64,000 nucleotides of DNA from Haliclona indistincta (GCA_964017065.1 OZ024783.1:1366134-1430133); one strand, 5' to 3'; numbered from the stretch's first letter, positions 42,433 to 54,874 are shown. Program-made: numbers and translations. Notes: generated from the letters alone by a model not told the origin.

Positions 42433-42690
42433 CCTCCCTCTCTCTCTCGTCCAGATACTCCATTTCCTCATGGTCCAGATGCATGATCAGGCAGTTTGAG
42501 TTTCAAGCTGACCAGTTTGCTCAGAGTCAAGGCCGGGCTGACCTCCAGTCTGAGGAGTGCTCTCACCAAGCTAGTCCAGGAGAACCTCTCCTTTCCCATA
42601 GCAGACCCTCTCTACTCTGCATTCAACCACACCCACCCCACTCTCCTAGAGAGAATAATAGCATTGAAAACCAAAGAAGAAGAATTAGTA
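42178..42690 (+). pseudogene. ZMPSTE24: Chimeric ZMPSTE24 fragment: intron 5 piece joined to exon 10
   Basis: 42,178-42,290 matches the start of ZMPSTE24 intron 5 (about 30,127-30,245). It is followed by a CT tract and then directly by the exon 10 acceptor and coding sequence (42,455 onward), with exons 6-9 skipped. The exon copy has two 4-base insertions (after GTCCAGATG and inside the GGTCAAGG region), which break the frame in the first third. It sits 90 bases upstream of ZNHIT6. It is non-functional; the fusion point lies within the polypyrimidine repeat. Confidence 0.8.
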
Positions 42691-42779
42691 GTAGCATGCA
42701 TTGACCCGTATAAAAATTTTGTAAGCCACGCCTCCTGTTGTTTCAACCGGCCACGTGGGTGCTGAGTGCGAGATCTTTG

Positions 42780-44698
42780 ATGGCGAATGATGGGAAGCAG
42801 CGCATCTGCGACACCTGCTCGTCTGAGGCAGCGATGTACTGTTGCCCACGGTGCGGTAGACGATCGTGTAGGTGAGTGTAGACTTAGACCCCTCAGATCT
42901 AGCTGTTGAAATCGCTCAGTCTTGCCTGTGTGCAGCGTCACAAGGAGGTGAACGAGTGTAGCGGCAAGAGAGACTGCACGGCGTTCGTAACAGTATCAGA
43001 GTTCACTGACACACAGCTACTGAGCGGTGAGTCAACATCACACGAGGAACCTCACCATCATGATGAGCTTGACACTTCAGATTATCACTTCCTGGAGGAT
43101 GTCAATAGAGTGGTAGGTTCTGTTCATCGCGACAAAATAATGACCTCCACTAACCAGCCATCGCACTGGAGGAAGAATAGACAGGTTGGAATATGTCCCT
43201 CTCATTCACTCCATCCGTCTCTCTTTTTCTCTTCTCTCCCCATCTCTCCATCTGTTCCTCCCTCTCTCCTTCAACAGATGAAACACCTAAGTGGAGCAGC
43301 GTCCAAACGAGGCATAAAGCTACTCCTTGTCCCACCTTCTCTCTCTCTTCATTGCAGTAACACATCGCGTGTACTTTACAACAAAGCTACTAAGTAAAGC
43401 TGAAAAAAACACCTTTTTGTAATAACTAGGTTGTGTACTCTTTTTCAGGAAACAGACAATTCTATGGAGAGTGCGTTTAGTGTTTCCACACCGTCAGATG
43501 GATTACAATTGCAGAGAGTGAGTTAGATTATTAGCAGCCTCGTGTACAATACAACAGTGGTTTGTGGTATTATGCATCAATGCAATATAGACACTTGACA
43601 AATATAGACACTTGTTCTATTTCCGCGTTACGTTGCTATACAATTTAAATTCGCAGCCCAAACCATCCTTGATACATTGGTGAAAGGACAGAGAATAAAT
43701 CGTCATAGTCAACCAGTTCTTTTTTTTTTGTTTCAGAGTGTGTGAGGAGCAGTTGATCAGTGAACTGTTGGAGAGGTATATTCATCCGACAAAGAGTGAT
43801 CCAGTCATTAGACACAAGTAAGAACAGACCAACACTATTCTTGGAAAGATGAATACTCAAGAATAGTGCAAGCACAGCATTTTGCAACTGAAAAGTTTGT
43901 AGCGTTCTTGCAAAATTTTATTCAAGGCTATCAATTATTGCTGGTGTATTGTAAAGTTTTGAGCTGGTACATATTTCTCTACCATGCCCTTTTTAATTTT
44001 TTTTTTTTAATAACGGTTCGCACTTGTTGGTCTACAGACTAAATAAATTATTTACCAAGAACTCTGCAAATCAAAAATAAAACTTTACATGTTGCTTTCT
44101 GTCATTTTGCCTATTTAGCTATTTTCTCTGTCATCTCCAGGTTGCATCAGTATGTCCGGTCGGGTGGACTGGATTCTGTCAGTGTGTTCATGAAAGTCGA
44201 ACACAACAAACTCCAGACAAACCGGTTCTACCAGTTTGACAAGCACTGCTCATTGGGAGACAACCTGAGCGGCAAGACAGTAGTGGAGTACCCCACACTG
44301 CATGTTGTAATGGCTGACAGTACCAGCAACTACCCTGTGGTCTCGGATCAGATGAACGAGAAAGAAAGCAACTCAACTGAACCTACGAACTATCAACGTC
44401 CTTCTCCACCATTGTCTGTGAGTACTACAGGTGCTGGCGTTGCTTGTTCCACTGAAACAGCTATTTCAACTGGTGCAGCAACCCTATCGAGTGACAGCCA
44501 TGACAGTAGGTTAGTGCAGTGCTCATTTGAGGCAGAGAAGAGCGTCAAAGAGGGTGAATTGTCCGCCGAGTCTCACAAACTGAGAGTGGTGTGTGCAGTG
44601 GAGCAGAGTGAAGATAGGGACAGCACTGTCTGGGGTGAGGAAGAAGGAGAGACAGACTCACTGAGAACAGTACCGAATGCCTTACAGATGATTGCTAC
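42780..44698 (+). CDS. ZNHIT6: Box C/D snoRNP assembly factor with HIT zinc finger (BCD1)
   Basis: Exons 42780-42871, 42920-43026, 43081-43184, 43278-43393, 43449-43517, 43737-43817, 44141-44698, in phase; 375 residues plus an unresolved last exon (about 44,930-45,050). The HIT finger is split over exons 1-2: CDTCSSEAA, YCCPRCGRRSC, SLACVQRHK, NEC. Then SDYHFLEDVNR, ILWRVRLVFPH, HPTKSDPVIRHKLHQYVRS and VVEYPTLHVV, all matching BCD1/ZNHIT6. The protein stabilises assembling box C/D snoRNPs in the nucleus. The 54-base intron at 43027-43080 is in frame and stop-free, so it could be mistaken for coding; the second copy has stops there. A ~140-residue Ser/Glu-rich tail follows the conserved core. 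Confidence 0.88.
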
Positions 44699-45245
44699 GT
44701 AAGTTTATGATAGTTAGCGACGCGCTAAAATTATTAATAAACAGGCACGTTGACGACATGATCATGAATATCATTATCACATTATGGTTAACGCCCACTT
44801 ATTTATCACGGAAAGGAGCGAGCTCGTTCGCCCTCTGCAAACCTCGCTTCCAACTGCTGCCCAGGATCTGGCAGAAAGGAGAAGCCCACATGGGGCAGAA
44901 CGCTGTCAAATAAGCCCTCTCTCCCTCTCCTCCAGCATCCTCTATCCCTCCTTCTCTATCATCAGGTGGAGCAGGTGTTGGTCCCTTCACCTCACAGTAC
45001 ATGGTGTCTCATCTACAAGACCTAGCACCACAACATCAGGAACAAGGTACTGTACAGGGAGAGAGGGAGGGGAGGGGAGAAATATTATTATGAGGGCAAT
45101 TGTTCCATGAATAGTGAAATTGGTGGTCATCACATAGAAAAGAACATTACACTGCTATTGTTATAGTCCTTTTTATTTTAAATCTTGTTTACTTACCTAA
45201 GTTTACAATCTTGTTTCCATGCTTACTCGATATACATGTACCAAA
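44699..45245. other. End of ZNHIT6 and junction to the second block
   Basis: A possible last ZNHIT6 exon (GPFTSQYMVSHLQDLAPQHQ) lies after a CT tract at 44,930, but its phase does not fit the preceding donor. Homology to the ZMPSTE24 region resumes only inside the next CT tract. Confidence 0.4.
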
Positions 45246-45538
45246 TCCCTCTCCCTCCCTCCCTCTCACCCTCTCTCTCTCCCTCCCTCCCTCCCCCCTC
45301 CCTCCCTCTCTTCCTCCCTCCCTCTCTTCCTCCCTCCCTCTCACCCTCCCTCCCCCTCCCTCCCTCCCCCTCCCTCCCTCCCTCCTTCCCTCCCTCCTTC
45401 CCTCCCTCCCTCCCTCCCTCCCTCCCTCCCTCCCTCTGCCTCACTCACTCCTTCTATCTCTCCCTCTCACCCTCCCTCTCCCTCACTCACTCCCCCTATC
45501 TCTCCCTCCCTCCCTCCCCCTCTCCCTCCCTCTCTTCC
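45246..45538 (+). repeat. CT/CCCT tract at the block junction
   Basis: A ~290-base polypyrimidine array before the exon 6 acceptor of the second ZMPSTE24 copy. ZNHIT6-derived sequence lies left of it and ZMPSTE24-derived sequence right, so the duplication breakpoint is in or next to it. Confidence 0.88.
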
Positions 45539-46849
45539 CAGCTGTTTGTAGCTATCTATCACGACTTCATTGCCCCTCTATTTGATACCTACACTCCACT
45601 ACCTGAAGGGGAGCTACGCACTGCTATTGAATCACTAGCATCTCGACTACACTTCCCTCTCAAAAAGCTCTACGTGGTGGAGGGCTCGAAAAGGTAAATC
45701 ACGACGAAACAATTAGTATTTTGTCAAACTACAAACTGGGACACCACAAATTATCATTTCCAAGTACTAGATAATTAATGAGGCTTCTTCCCACTAACAA
45801 TCGAACGCATGAACAGCTATTATGAGGATGTTTTTACAAGTTTAACCCCATCCCCACCACATACCTAGCACCTGTCTCAGATAGCTGCATGTGTTACCAT
45901 CTATCAAGCGTGTCAAGTGCTTACTTACGGACACATAATGCATATCTTTGATAAGTTATTGTGTGGAATAGCTCAACACCTTGTGGTTTATATAGTGATT
46001 GTATGTTGATTCAGGTCCGCTCATAGCAATGCATATTACTATGGGTTTGGGAGTAATAAGAGAATTGTGCTATTTGACACCTTGGTTGCTAAGGACTTGC
46101 TGCCGAAGAAGGAAGAAAAGGGGAAGGAAGAGGTTAAAGAAGAGGACAAGGAGAGAGAGGAAGAGGACAAGGTGGGAGAAGGAAAGAAAGAAAAAGAGCA
46201 AGGAGAGGAAGAGGACAAGGTGGAGGATGAAGTCAAAGGAAACGAGGCGGGAGAAGAAAAGGAGAATGTGGATGCAGTGCAGAGTGGAGAGGAACCGAAA
46301 GAGTCTGAAGATGATTCTGGACAGAATGTGAGTGATAACAGTTGATTTAGTGAGAGTACGAACACTTTACATGAGCTAGTTATACATACCACGGCTGACA
46401 AAGATAGCATAGGTCTATGAAATATTTTGTGTATCAGGCAAGTTTGAGCAAGCCCATATTTATCAACTGATTGTGTTAGGAAGAGTAGGGTTATTGGTGT
46501 GTGGGTAGTACAGCGGTTTACGAAGATCTTGCACAGAAATGTCAAGACCAGAGGTATGACATTGACCAATCAAACGTATGACAGTTGCTTCATAAATCAC
46601 TGTTTGTGAAATTACTTGTCTTGATAACAAACAGCTAACAAGAATGATGAGAAGATTGTTTACTTCTTCCTCTGTTGTTACAAGAATGATGTCATACATG
46701 TAGGGACATGTTCACTAGTGTGCTCTTGGACACACATTTCACTTCAGCTTTAGTAGTGAAATATAGTGAAATAATATGTACAGTATGATACTGTTGAACT
46801 GGTATTGAGAATAACAGGTATTGAGGATGTGAACTGGTCGAATAGTGTA

Positions 46850-46945
46850 GTGGTGTATGCAATGTTCACATTTTATTTGACAATCTCCCTGGGATCTGAA
46901 CCCAGTCCATTGGACCATTAGCCCATTGCATACCATTAGCCCATG
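46850..46945 (-). other. Inverted tRNA-like segment in copy 2
   Basis: Carries the complement of the T-arm-like hairpin and neighbouring AATGGTCCAATGGAC segment seen on the plus strand at 31.7 kb. The sequence on either side is in the same orientation as copy 1, so a small piece was inverted and ~200 bases were lost. Confidence 0.55.
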
Positions 46946-47103
46946 GTGTTAAAGTAGTATTAGACTGTAATCATGTTAGTTCAGTGTTATAATATTACAA
47001 ATACGTCATATCAGTGTTTATTATTCACAGCAAGGAATGTTATTGCCCTCGTCTGTAGGATTTTTTCTGCCTATTATTCTATTCTTGTATTCTTATTAAT
47101 TTG

Positions 47104-47702
47104 CCCATTATTCCCATACTCTGCCCCATTATTCCCATACCCTGCCCCATTATTCCCATACTCTGCCCCATTATTCCCATACTCTGCCCCATTATTCCCA
47201 TACTCTGCCCCATTATTCCCATACTCTGCCCCATTATTCCCATACTCTGCCCCATTATTCCCATACTCTGCCCCATTATTCCCATACTCTGCCCCATTAT
47301 TCCCATACCCTGCCCCATTATTCCCATACTCTGCCCCATTATTCCCATACTCTGCCCCATTATTCCCATACTCTGCCCCATTATTCCCATACTCTGCCCC
47401 ATTATTCCCATACTCTGCCCCATTATTCCCATACTCTGCCCCATTATTCCCATACTCTGCCCCATTATTCCCATACTCTGCCCCATTATTCCCATACTCT
47501 GCCCCATTATTCCCATACTCTGCCCCATTATTCCCATACTCTGCCCCATTATTCCCATACTCTGCCCCATTATTCCCATACTCTGCCCCATTATTCCCAT
47601 ACTCTGCCCCATTATTCCCATACTCTGCCCCATTATTCCCATACTCTGCCCCATTATTCCCATACTCTGCCCCATTATTCCCATACTCTGCCCCATTATT
47701 CT
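47104..47702 (+). repeat. 21-base minisatellite in copy 2, ~28 units
   Basis: Same unit as at 32.2 kb (CCCCATTATTCCCATACTCT plus G), expanded about threefold and very homogeneous; only two units carry CATACCCTG. Long open frames on both strands here are by-products of the 21-base period. Confidence 0.95.
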
Positions 47703-48176
47703 TGATACTCAAATTCAAATAGCATTACAATTTACAATGATAATTAGAGTTATTATACTGTAACATCGCTGCTGGTAGCATGGTACTGACAGGTAGGTAT
47801 AGGTCACACATCGGGACGGTCACATGCTAGTGGTTATTAATGGTTATTAACTCTTTAGTTTGCCTATTATTCTGGAATAATTCTTTGTTTAGAGGTTAGC
47901 CTATTATTTCTGGGGAAATTCTCGAATATTGTGTGGGTGCCTACTTGTCTGGTCCAGCCAGTCTCAGCAATGCATACTAACAGAGCGGTGGTGATCTTGA
48001 GCCTCTTTCTATTTTATTTTAGTACAACTTGAATCATAGTAGGCAACTTGGTGAGCTTTTCGTTGTAGCCTCATTGAAATGTTCTTTGTAAGATGTTTCG
48101 AACCTAAGTTCTTCATCAGTTACTAATAATAATGAATAACTAGTGACCTAACTATACAGCTGCAAAGAGAATGCAG

Positions 48177-48755
48177 TAGAGCTGGGCGATAGTTTCGAAT
48201 ATATTCACTATCGTGATAGTAATCACATTATCGTGATACGATAGTAACAATCGCACTATCGTGATACCAAACCACATATTGAATTTATTATGTTTTAAGA
48301 AAAGGACAACACAAATTACTAGAATAAAGCTAGAATTTATAGCTGGGACTGCTGAAGAATTCACAGAAGAATCGTACTTATTTAGAAGAACAGCTTAATT
48401 AAGTTATGTCAGTTTAAAGTAGAGGAAGCTACAAATCAGGGTGCCCTTCAGTGAGATATCCACTATAGTCTCAACTAGCAAATATACCTAGCTTTGTCCC
48501 ATGTGAACAAGTGTTCAGCCATGCAGGACGTGTTGTCAATGATACTATCAATGCAAAATGATTCTGTTCTACATAGTAATGTGAACTATTCTGTTAGTAT
48601 ATTTGGTAGTGAACTTGTACTGTTGTGATTTTCTTAAGTATGATGCCAAAATAACGTGTTGTACAAAAACGTTAAATATCGTGATAGTTTCACTATCGTG
48701 ATATTTTTCTATGAAAGTATCGTGATAGTGATATTTTCACTATCGCCCAGCTCTA
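48177..48755. mobile_element. hAT-type miniature element, 8-base target duplication
   Basis: Ends TAGAGCTGGGCGATAGT and its inverse; flanks GAATGCAG at 48169-48176 and 48756-48763. The interior is rich in ATCGTGATA motifs, many inverted to each other. The copy-1 intron has a single GAATGTAG at the matching place (about 32,846), an empty site. TAGAGCTGGGCGAT-type ends with 8-base duplications are typical of animal hAT MITEs. Confidence 0.88.
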
Positions 48756-49561
48756 GAATGCAGCCAACAATCTCTACTCAATTATTGAATCATAATCATC
48801 AAATATTTTAAATTTATGCACGTAACGTATCACAATGTTTCCTCTCTCACTTGTACAGGATGGAGAAACCAAGGATAGTAGAGATGAGGCTAGCAAGGGG
48901 TGTGGAGTGGATGAGATAGTCTCTGTGCTAGCTCATGAGCTGGGTCACTGGAGCTATAGCCACACACTCAAGAACATATCGATGGCTGAGGTGAGTGATT
49001 GGGCTAGTGAGCTGTGGTAGAGAGAGAATGAGTGAACAGCGTCTTTTGTACTGGCTGTGTCTCACTGACCACTAGAGGTTCAGGTGGGACTGCCCACACC
49101 TGCAGTGGGAGGCACAGTCTGTGAGCTACTAGCCCAGTGCTGTGTGCACAGAATTCTCGAGGGAATACGTGATTTCTAGTGTGAAAATTAATGACACAAA
49201 TTATTAAATTTATGCACAACGTGTAGACACTTACAAAAAATGTAGCTGCAAATTTTTGCAAAAAAATACGCTGAAGAAAAATTTACTGTGATTAGCAAAG
49301 TTTGAATGAATCCCACGAAACTTCTACCCAGCACAGAAACCTTCGATACATATCACCAGTAGCTAGAGTAGCTAGAGTAGTTGTCTAAGTGCTGGTTGTT
49401 GTTCATCCCTCTCCTTCAATCACAGGTGTTCTACTTCATCTCGTTCTTCCTGTTTGGTTACTTCATGAACAGGCAGGACATGTTCGCTAGCTTTGGGTTC
49501 CCTGAGAGCAGACCAGTCATCATCGGTATCCTTGTAGTGTTTGAGCTGATCTTATAACATG

Positions 49562-49623
<62 letters not shown>

Positions 49624-49690
49624 AGAGAGAGGGAGGGAGGAGGAGAGGGAGAGGGAGAGGGAGGGAGGGAGGGAGAGAGAGAGGGGAGAG
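49562..49690 (+). repeat. GA tract starting at the exon 9 donor, copy 2
   Basis: Nearly pure (GA)n after GTGAGG, then GGGA variants; longer and purer than in copy 1. Confidence 0.9.
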
Positions 49691-50167
49691 TGAGTGTTGT
49701 ACTTTATGATATTTTGTAGCCCAGGAAATCGTAAGATCAAAATGCCGCTCAATGGTTATATCTCGTATACCATGGGCAATACGAGTATTTTCCAGGACGT
49801 GAGCAACACCGTAGCAACAAGTTGATGTTGTCGAAAAACGCATGCAGCCGTCATTCAGCAACGTGCTGTCATTCACCTCTGGTGACTTCTATGGAGGCTC
49901 TACTACCTTGAGCGCTTCGTTTAGTAACCATAAGAGCAGTATCCTCGAGCTTCCTGGACAGTTAACCCATGGCTACCTCGGCAACATGTGATATAATCTC
50001 GAGTCGGGGGTTAATTTTACCGCCCTCGTGCAATTTGCAGCTTCGGGCACTAAAATTAACCACCCTCTGTTATATCACATACCACCTCGGTAGCCGTGGG
50101 TTAAACTATGCTTAAATATTTTGTACAAAAATTGATGTCTTCGAAATAATTATTGACAATCGCTTAA

Positions 50168-50287
50168 TCTCTCTCTCTCCCTCCCTCCATCTCTCCCTCC
50201 CTCCCCTCTCTCTCTCCCTCCCTTCCACCCTCCTCTCTCTCTCTCCCTCTCCCTCTCTCTCTCCCTCTCTCTCTCTCTCTCCTCCCT

Positions 50288-50352
<65 letters not shown>

Positions 50353-50405
50353 TCTATCTCTCTCTCTCGCCCTCCCTCCCTCTCTTTCCATCCCCCCCTC
50401 TCTCG
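50168..50405 (+). repeat. CT tract before exon 10, copy 2
   Basis: Polypyrimidine array at the 3' end of the same intron, complementary to the GA tract at its 5' end. Confidence 0.9.
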
Positions 50406-51029
50406 TCCAGTTATTCCATTTCCTCATGGTCCAGATGATCAGGAGGTTTGAGTTTCAAGCTGACCAGTTTGCTCAGGGTCAAGGTCTGACCTCCAGTCTG
50501 AGGAGTGCCCTCACCAAGCTAGTCCAGGAGAACCTCTCCTTTCCCATAGCAGACCCTCTCTACTCTGCATTCAACCACACCCACCCCACTCTCCTAGAGA
50601 GAATAAGAGCATTGAAAACCAAAGAAGAATAACTGCATAGCAGTAGCATGTAACTTTTGCATTGACTCGTATAAAATTTTTGTAAGCCATTTGAGATGGC
50701 GAATGATGGGAAGCAGCGCATCTGCGACACCTGTTCGTCTGAGGCAGCGAAGTACTGTTGCCCACAGTGCGGTAGACATTGTAGCATAATTTTTACGCCC
50801 AATTGTGGTTAGCACTGATTGGCTTCTGGTTGCACAACTAAACAACAGCACTGTACAGAAATCCTGTATACATGCATTTGGAATGGTGAGTGTTTGTGGA
50901 TATAGTGTCTGCACCTTAGGTGCTTCATAATAACTAGCTCCTCCCTCTTTACTAACTAGCTGCATAGTGGGTTCATCATGAAGAGACACTGAAAATAATG
51001 TATTTTAAAATTGACAAAAAATTAATTAT

Positions 51030-54000
51030 TCAATCATCTATCCTGCAGTCAATGTTCAACAGTGCTGTTCTGAGAGTGTGTTTAGTACGCTCTCCTCCCT
51101 GACCATTCAGCCATACAGCCAGCATCTCTATCATACACTCTTTAGCCTCTCTGCGATCCTTCTCTATTTCTCTTAGTGTGAAGTAGCTCAGTCTGAGCTG
51201 TATTCCTAGTTCACGCCATTGACACACAGTGTCTTTGAGAACTGACATCAGTACAGCAAGATGAGTATTGATATCTGCAGGAATTGAGATAAAAGGAATT
51301 CCATCATTCACTGACTCACCTAGTGTACCATCATCAGGTATATTGGACAGGTCTACACTGGGTACTGGTGGATCAGAGTGAGTACTGGGAGGAGTCTGAC
51401 TAACTGAGCCTGAACATACAATAACAATACTGTCATACATGTGTGACTCACTGAGGGTACTGGAGCTACCAGAAGCTGTGGGTGGATCACTTGGTAGGTC
51501 CTGCTCCTTCAACCCAGACAACTCCTGTACACACCAGAGAAACATTACTACCATCACATGCTACAGTACAGCCACACTGCTCACCAGAGGATTCTTTCCA
51601 GCGAATAGACTTAGCATGTCCAGATGCTCTCTCAGTTCACTAACTTTCAGAGACTCCTTGAGCTGACGACAGAGCTGCTTTACCTCATGGAGGAGAGGAC
51701 CAGGAACTGGCTGATCAGCCACGTTAGGATTGAACAGTTGAGAGACATAAGAGGGAGCAAGGAGGTGGTAAGGCTCAAAGGTAAGTGACTGTGTTTTGAG
51801 GTGACCACGCCCATCTCCATGGCTGAGAATAACTGGCTTGCGTTGTAGGATGGATCGAGCAACGTCACACATGTCGAACAGGTCAGTGTCAGGGAAGGTA
51901 TCAATAGGGTACTGGCGGACAAGATCGGGAGAGATGAGGAACTCACACACCTCTGGAGCTGGAGAATGCTTGTGCCGGAGGCGACGGATTAGTGCTATAA
52001 GAGAACCACGGAGCTTGGCATACTCTACTGTACTGGTGTACGACATAGCCACCATCACACATCGGTTGTTGTCAAGGAGCTCTATCACAGTACAAGTGTT
52101 GTTGTCGTCCCTCCAGAAGATGCCATTCCTCCATATTGTACACTTGCGCTGGAGACCACTGACGGAAGAGTAAGGGTTACATCGACTGGCTAGAGGAAAT
52201 TCATAGGCAACGGAAAGTAGGAGAAGATGAAGAAAACGAGAGCTCAAGAATTCGTGTGGATCCATGCTCCTCAGACACCAGCCAAATTCTAGTGCTCCTA
52301 GCTGCTGGACGAGGCTGTCTGGTCGCTCTGACTGAACGAGACCAGGGAAGAAGAGATCAGCTGTAGAGTGAGAGGGTGTGGTCTGGAGGTTGGTATACTG
52401 CAGCACTGATGGGTCCACTGGTCGACAGAAATCTAATGAAGTGAGAAATCCGACGAGCATGTCTGAGTTGTAGTCGGGAAACACTTTGTGAAGGTTAGAG
52501 ACGGGTACTATGCCAGTGTTGCTGGCAAGATCACGATGCTCCTTGAAGTGGTCAGGAGCAAACAGTGTTCCATTGATTTCGTTTAACAAGGCTTCTGTCT
52601 TCACTACGATCCAGCTGGATTGATGATGGCGTATAAAGAGGATGAGACCTTTATCACTGAGAGTGGTGAGGATCTCTGTGAGGACAGACTGGTCGCTAGG
52701 GAGAGAAGAATCGTTTTCCTTAGCTATTGCAGAGACAAGATCATGTAGTGTACAGCCTACCACGTTCAGCTTGGTACGAAGGAATGCGTAGACAACATGA
52801 CAATAGTAGTGGATGACGGGCTGACTGGCAGTGATAGCTTTCTGGCTGTTGGTGAGTGTGGCGATCAAACGATGTGAAGCGTCAGTGTTGGTTCTGCGAC
52901 AGTCCATAGCAATGCACTCTACGTACTCCTGGCGTCTTACTCTTCTGGTAGCTATGATGGTCTGCAGCAGCGAGCTCTTCTCCTTCACCGACGACATGAC
53001 CTGGTCGGCATGGCTACCAATGATCACCACGTGCGATCGTCCTTCTGCTGTGCTGCAGGCATTGTCGATAAAGCTTAGCCAGTAGTGGAGCGACTCACAG
53101 ATCTTCTCCTTGCTCTCACTCAGGTCTACCACACAGAGAAACATGGCTGCTGACCTTCGCATCACTTGCTCGAGCACGGCATCATGACTCGAGTAGTATT
53201 CTTGCTGTCCAGCAAAGTCATACACGACAAAGTTGCCCAGCTGTTCACTCTGGATGTGGTGTGGAACGATCCCTGCTGTGTAGCGTTGAACATCAGCGAC
53301 ACACTCTACAGCTGTAGAACTAGCTAGGCGGACGATGAGTTCAGTTATGGTAGTCTTACCAGCTCCACTGTCTCCTGTGAGTATCAGTTTAGTGAACGTG
53401 TGCACTGGGAAGGCTGTCCTGCACTCTTCGAATGGTTCAAATAGTTTAATGATATCATAGTTGCCACTAGCACAGTACAATGCAGTGTCGCCAGACTTGG
53501 TCTTAGTCAGTGGATTGACTCGACCAGTCGATAACAGATATTGTACAATGTGGGCGTGGCCACGTGCACAAGCCCAGTGAAGTGGTGTCCAGCCATCATT
53601 GCCCTCACATGATGGGTTACAGTGTTCCTCTCTGATGAGATACTGAGCAATGTTGAGGTGACCACAGCGACAAGCATAGTGAAGTGGTGTCCAGCCATTA
53701 TTGTTCTCACATGATGGGTTACAGTGTTCCTCTCTGATGAGATACTGAGCAATGTTGAGGTGACCATTAGCACAAGCATAGTGAAGTGGTGTATAGCCAT
53801 ACTTGTCCTCACATGATGGGTTACAGTGTTCCTCTCTGATGAGATACAGAGCAATGTTGAGGTGACCATAGCGACAAGCATAGTGAAGTGGTGTATTGCC
53901 ATTATTGTTCTCACATGATGGGTTACAGTGTTCCTCTCTGATGAGATACTGAGCAATGTTGAGGTGACCATTAGCACAAGCATAGTGAAGTGGTGTATAG

Positions 54001-54356
54001 CCATACTGGTTCTTGTCCATAGGGTCACAATGTAGTTCAACTATGAAATATTTCACCACCTCGAGGTGTCCATTGCTGGCGGCATAATGCAGTGGAATGT
54101 GTCCCTTTTCGTCCTTGCAGTTGGCGGCACAATTATACACTGATACTAGCGAAGTGACGACATTCCTCCAGCCCCAGTACGCAGCTAGGTGGAGCAGAGA
54201 GACCAATGATATTAACTCAGTATAATACAGTCTGGACTTGAACGTTGTCGTGATGGTAGCTGTTTGTGGTATGCTGGGTAGCAGCTGCTCCGCCATAAGC
54301 TTTTTCCCGTTCTTAAACGCGATTATGTATTGTTCTTCTCGTGGTCCTTCAGCCAT
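51030..54356 (-). CDS. Ankyrin-ROC GTPase-Death domain protein (copy 2)
   Basis: Exons 51585-54356, 51452-51524, 51320-51409 and 51030-51274 join in phase, 1059 residues. Same order as copy 1: ankyrin repeats, ROC GTPase (GDSGAGKTT, YDFAGQQEYYSSH), COR-like region, Death domain (CQWRELGIQLRLSYFTL, ECMIEMLAVWL). It has four rather than six of the near-identical 34-residue ankyrin units, which accounts for the length difference. The Death domain differs from copy 1 more than the GTPase part, mainly at surface-type charged positions, while the rest is nearly identical. No disabling change seen, so both copies appear functional. Confidence 0.85.
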
Positions 54357-54399
54357 TGCTCTGCGTCCACGGTCAATTAATCTCAAGTGGTCTCCTCTT

Positions 54400-54874
54400 A
54401 GATAAACTAGCTTGAGGTTTGTTTGGCTTTGAGAGAATGCTTTTGTGGTTGCCTAGCAGCAGCAAATTAAACTAAATCACGTGATGCTTGCCCGACATGC
54501 CGCCAAAAGAAGCGAGGGCCTAAGAAGCGAGTCTAGCTCTTTACAGTAACAGAAGAACAGTATAGTGATCACTTCGTTAGGACCCTCATCAATCAGTGTA
54601 GAGAAGTGTGACTCAAGATTAACTCAGTGAGTGATGTGTGTCCTAACTCACCTACTGGCTACTGCCCTCGGTTAGGTTATTATAGAGACTACCAGCAGCT
54701 CAGAGAGAGAGCCTGTTACTACCGCTACAATACTACTGACTTGCTTCTCTCAGCTTGATTTCTCCACTGCTGCTCGAGCACACCTGATAGAAGGTGAGTG
54801 ATGTGAGTGTGTCACTGCTAGTACTGTGAGTCAATATTGTGTACAGACAGTGATACTATCATCATGGAATAGAG
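54400..54874 (+). pseudogene. Second copy of the unidentified exon-like remnants
   Basis: Parallel to 41.18-41.55 kb, including the FSQLDFSTAARA segment before a GTGAGT. It lacks the CACTA-like insertion that precedes it in copy 1. Small deletions differ between the copies; no intact frame. Confidence 0.3.

Larger units (their letters stand above)
45542..50632 (+). pseudogene. ZMPSTE24: Partial ZMPSTE24 copy (exons 6-10 only), 8-base deletion
   Basis: Exons 45542-45693, 46015-46327, 48859-48990, 49426-49561 and 50411-50632 correspond to exons 6-10 of the complete gene. HELGHW is intact in exon 8. Exons 1-5, with the start and first membrane segments, are missing. Exon 9 has lost the 8 bases encoding the end of LIFTPYNM, so it reads ELIL then TAA. 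Coding identity to copy 1 is very high; the acidic insert in exon 7 is three residues longer. It cannot make an active protease. Confidence 0.88.

Noticed and set aside
47104..47702. CRISPR-like array
   Set aside because: Units are contiguous without unique spacers and the context is a eukaryotic intron.
47074..47763. Long open frames on both strands over the 21-base repeat (SAPLFPY, EYGNNGA, MGQSMGI repeats)
   Set aside because: They follow from a stop-free 21-base period in every frame, lie in an intron, and the shorter copy 1 array shows the same effect.
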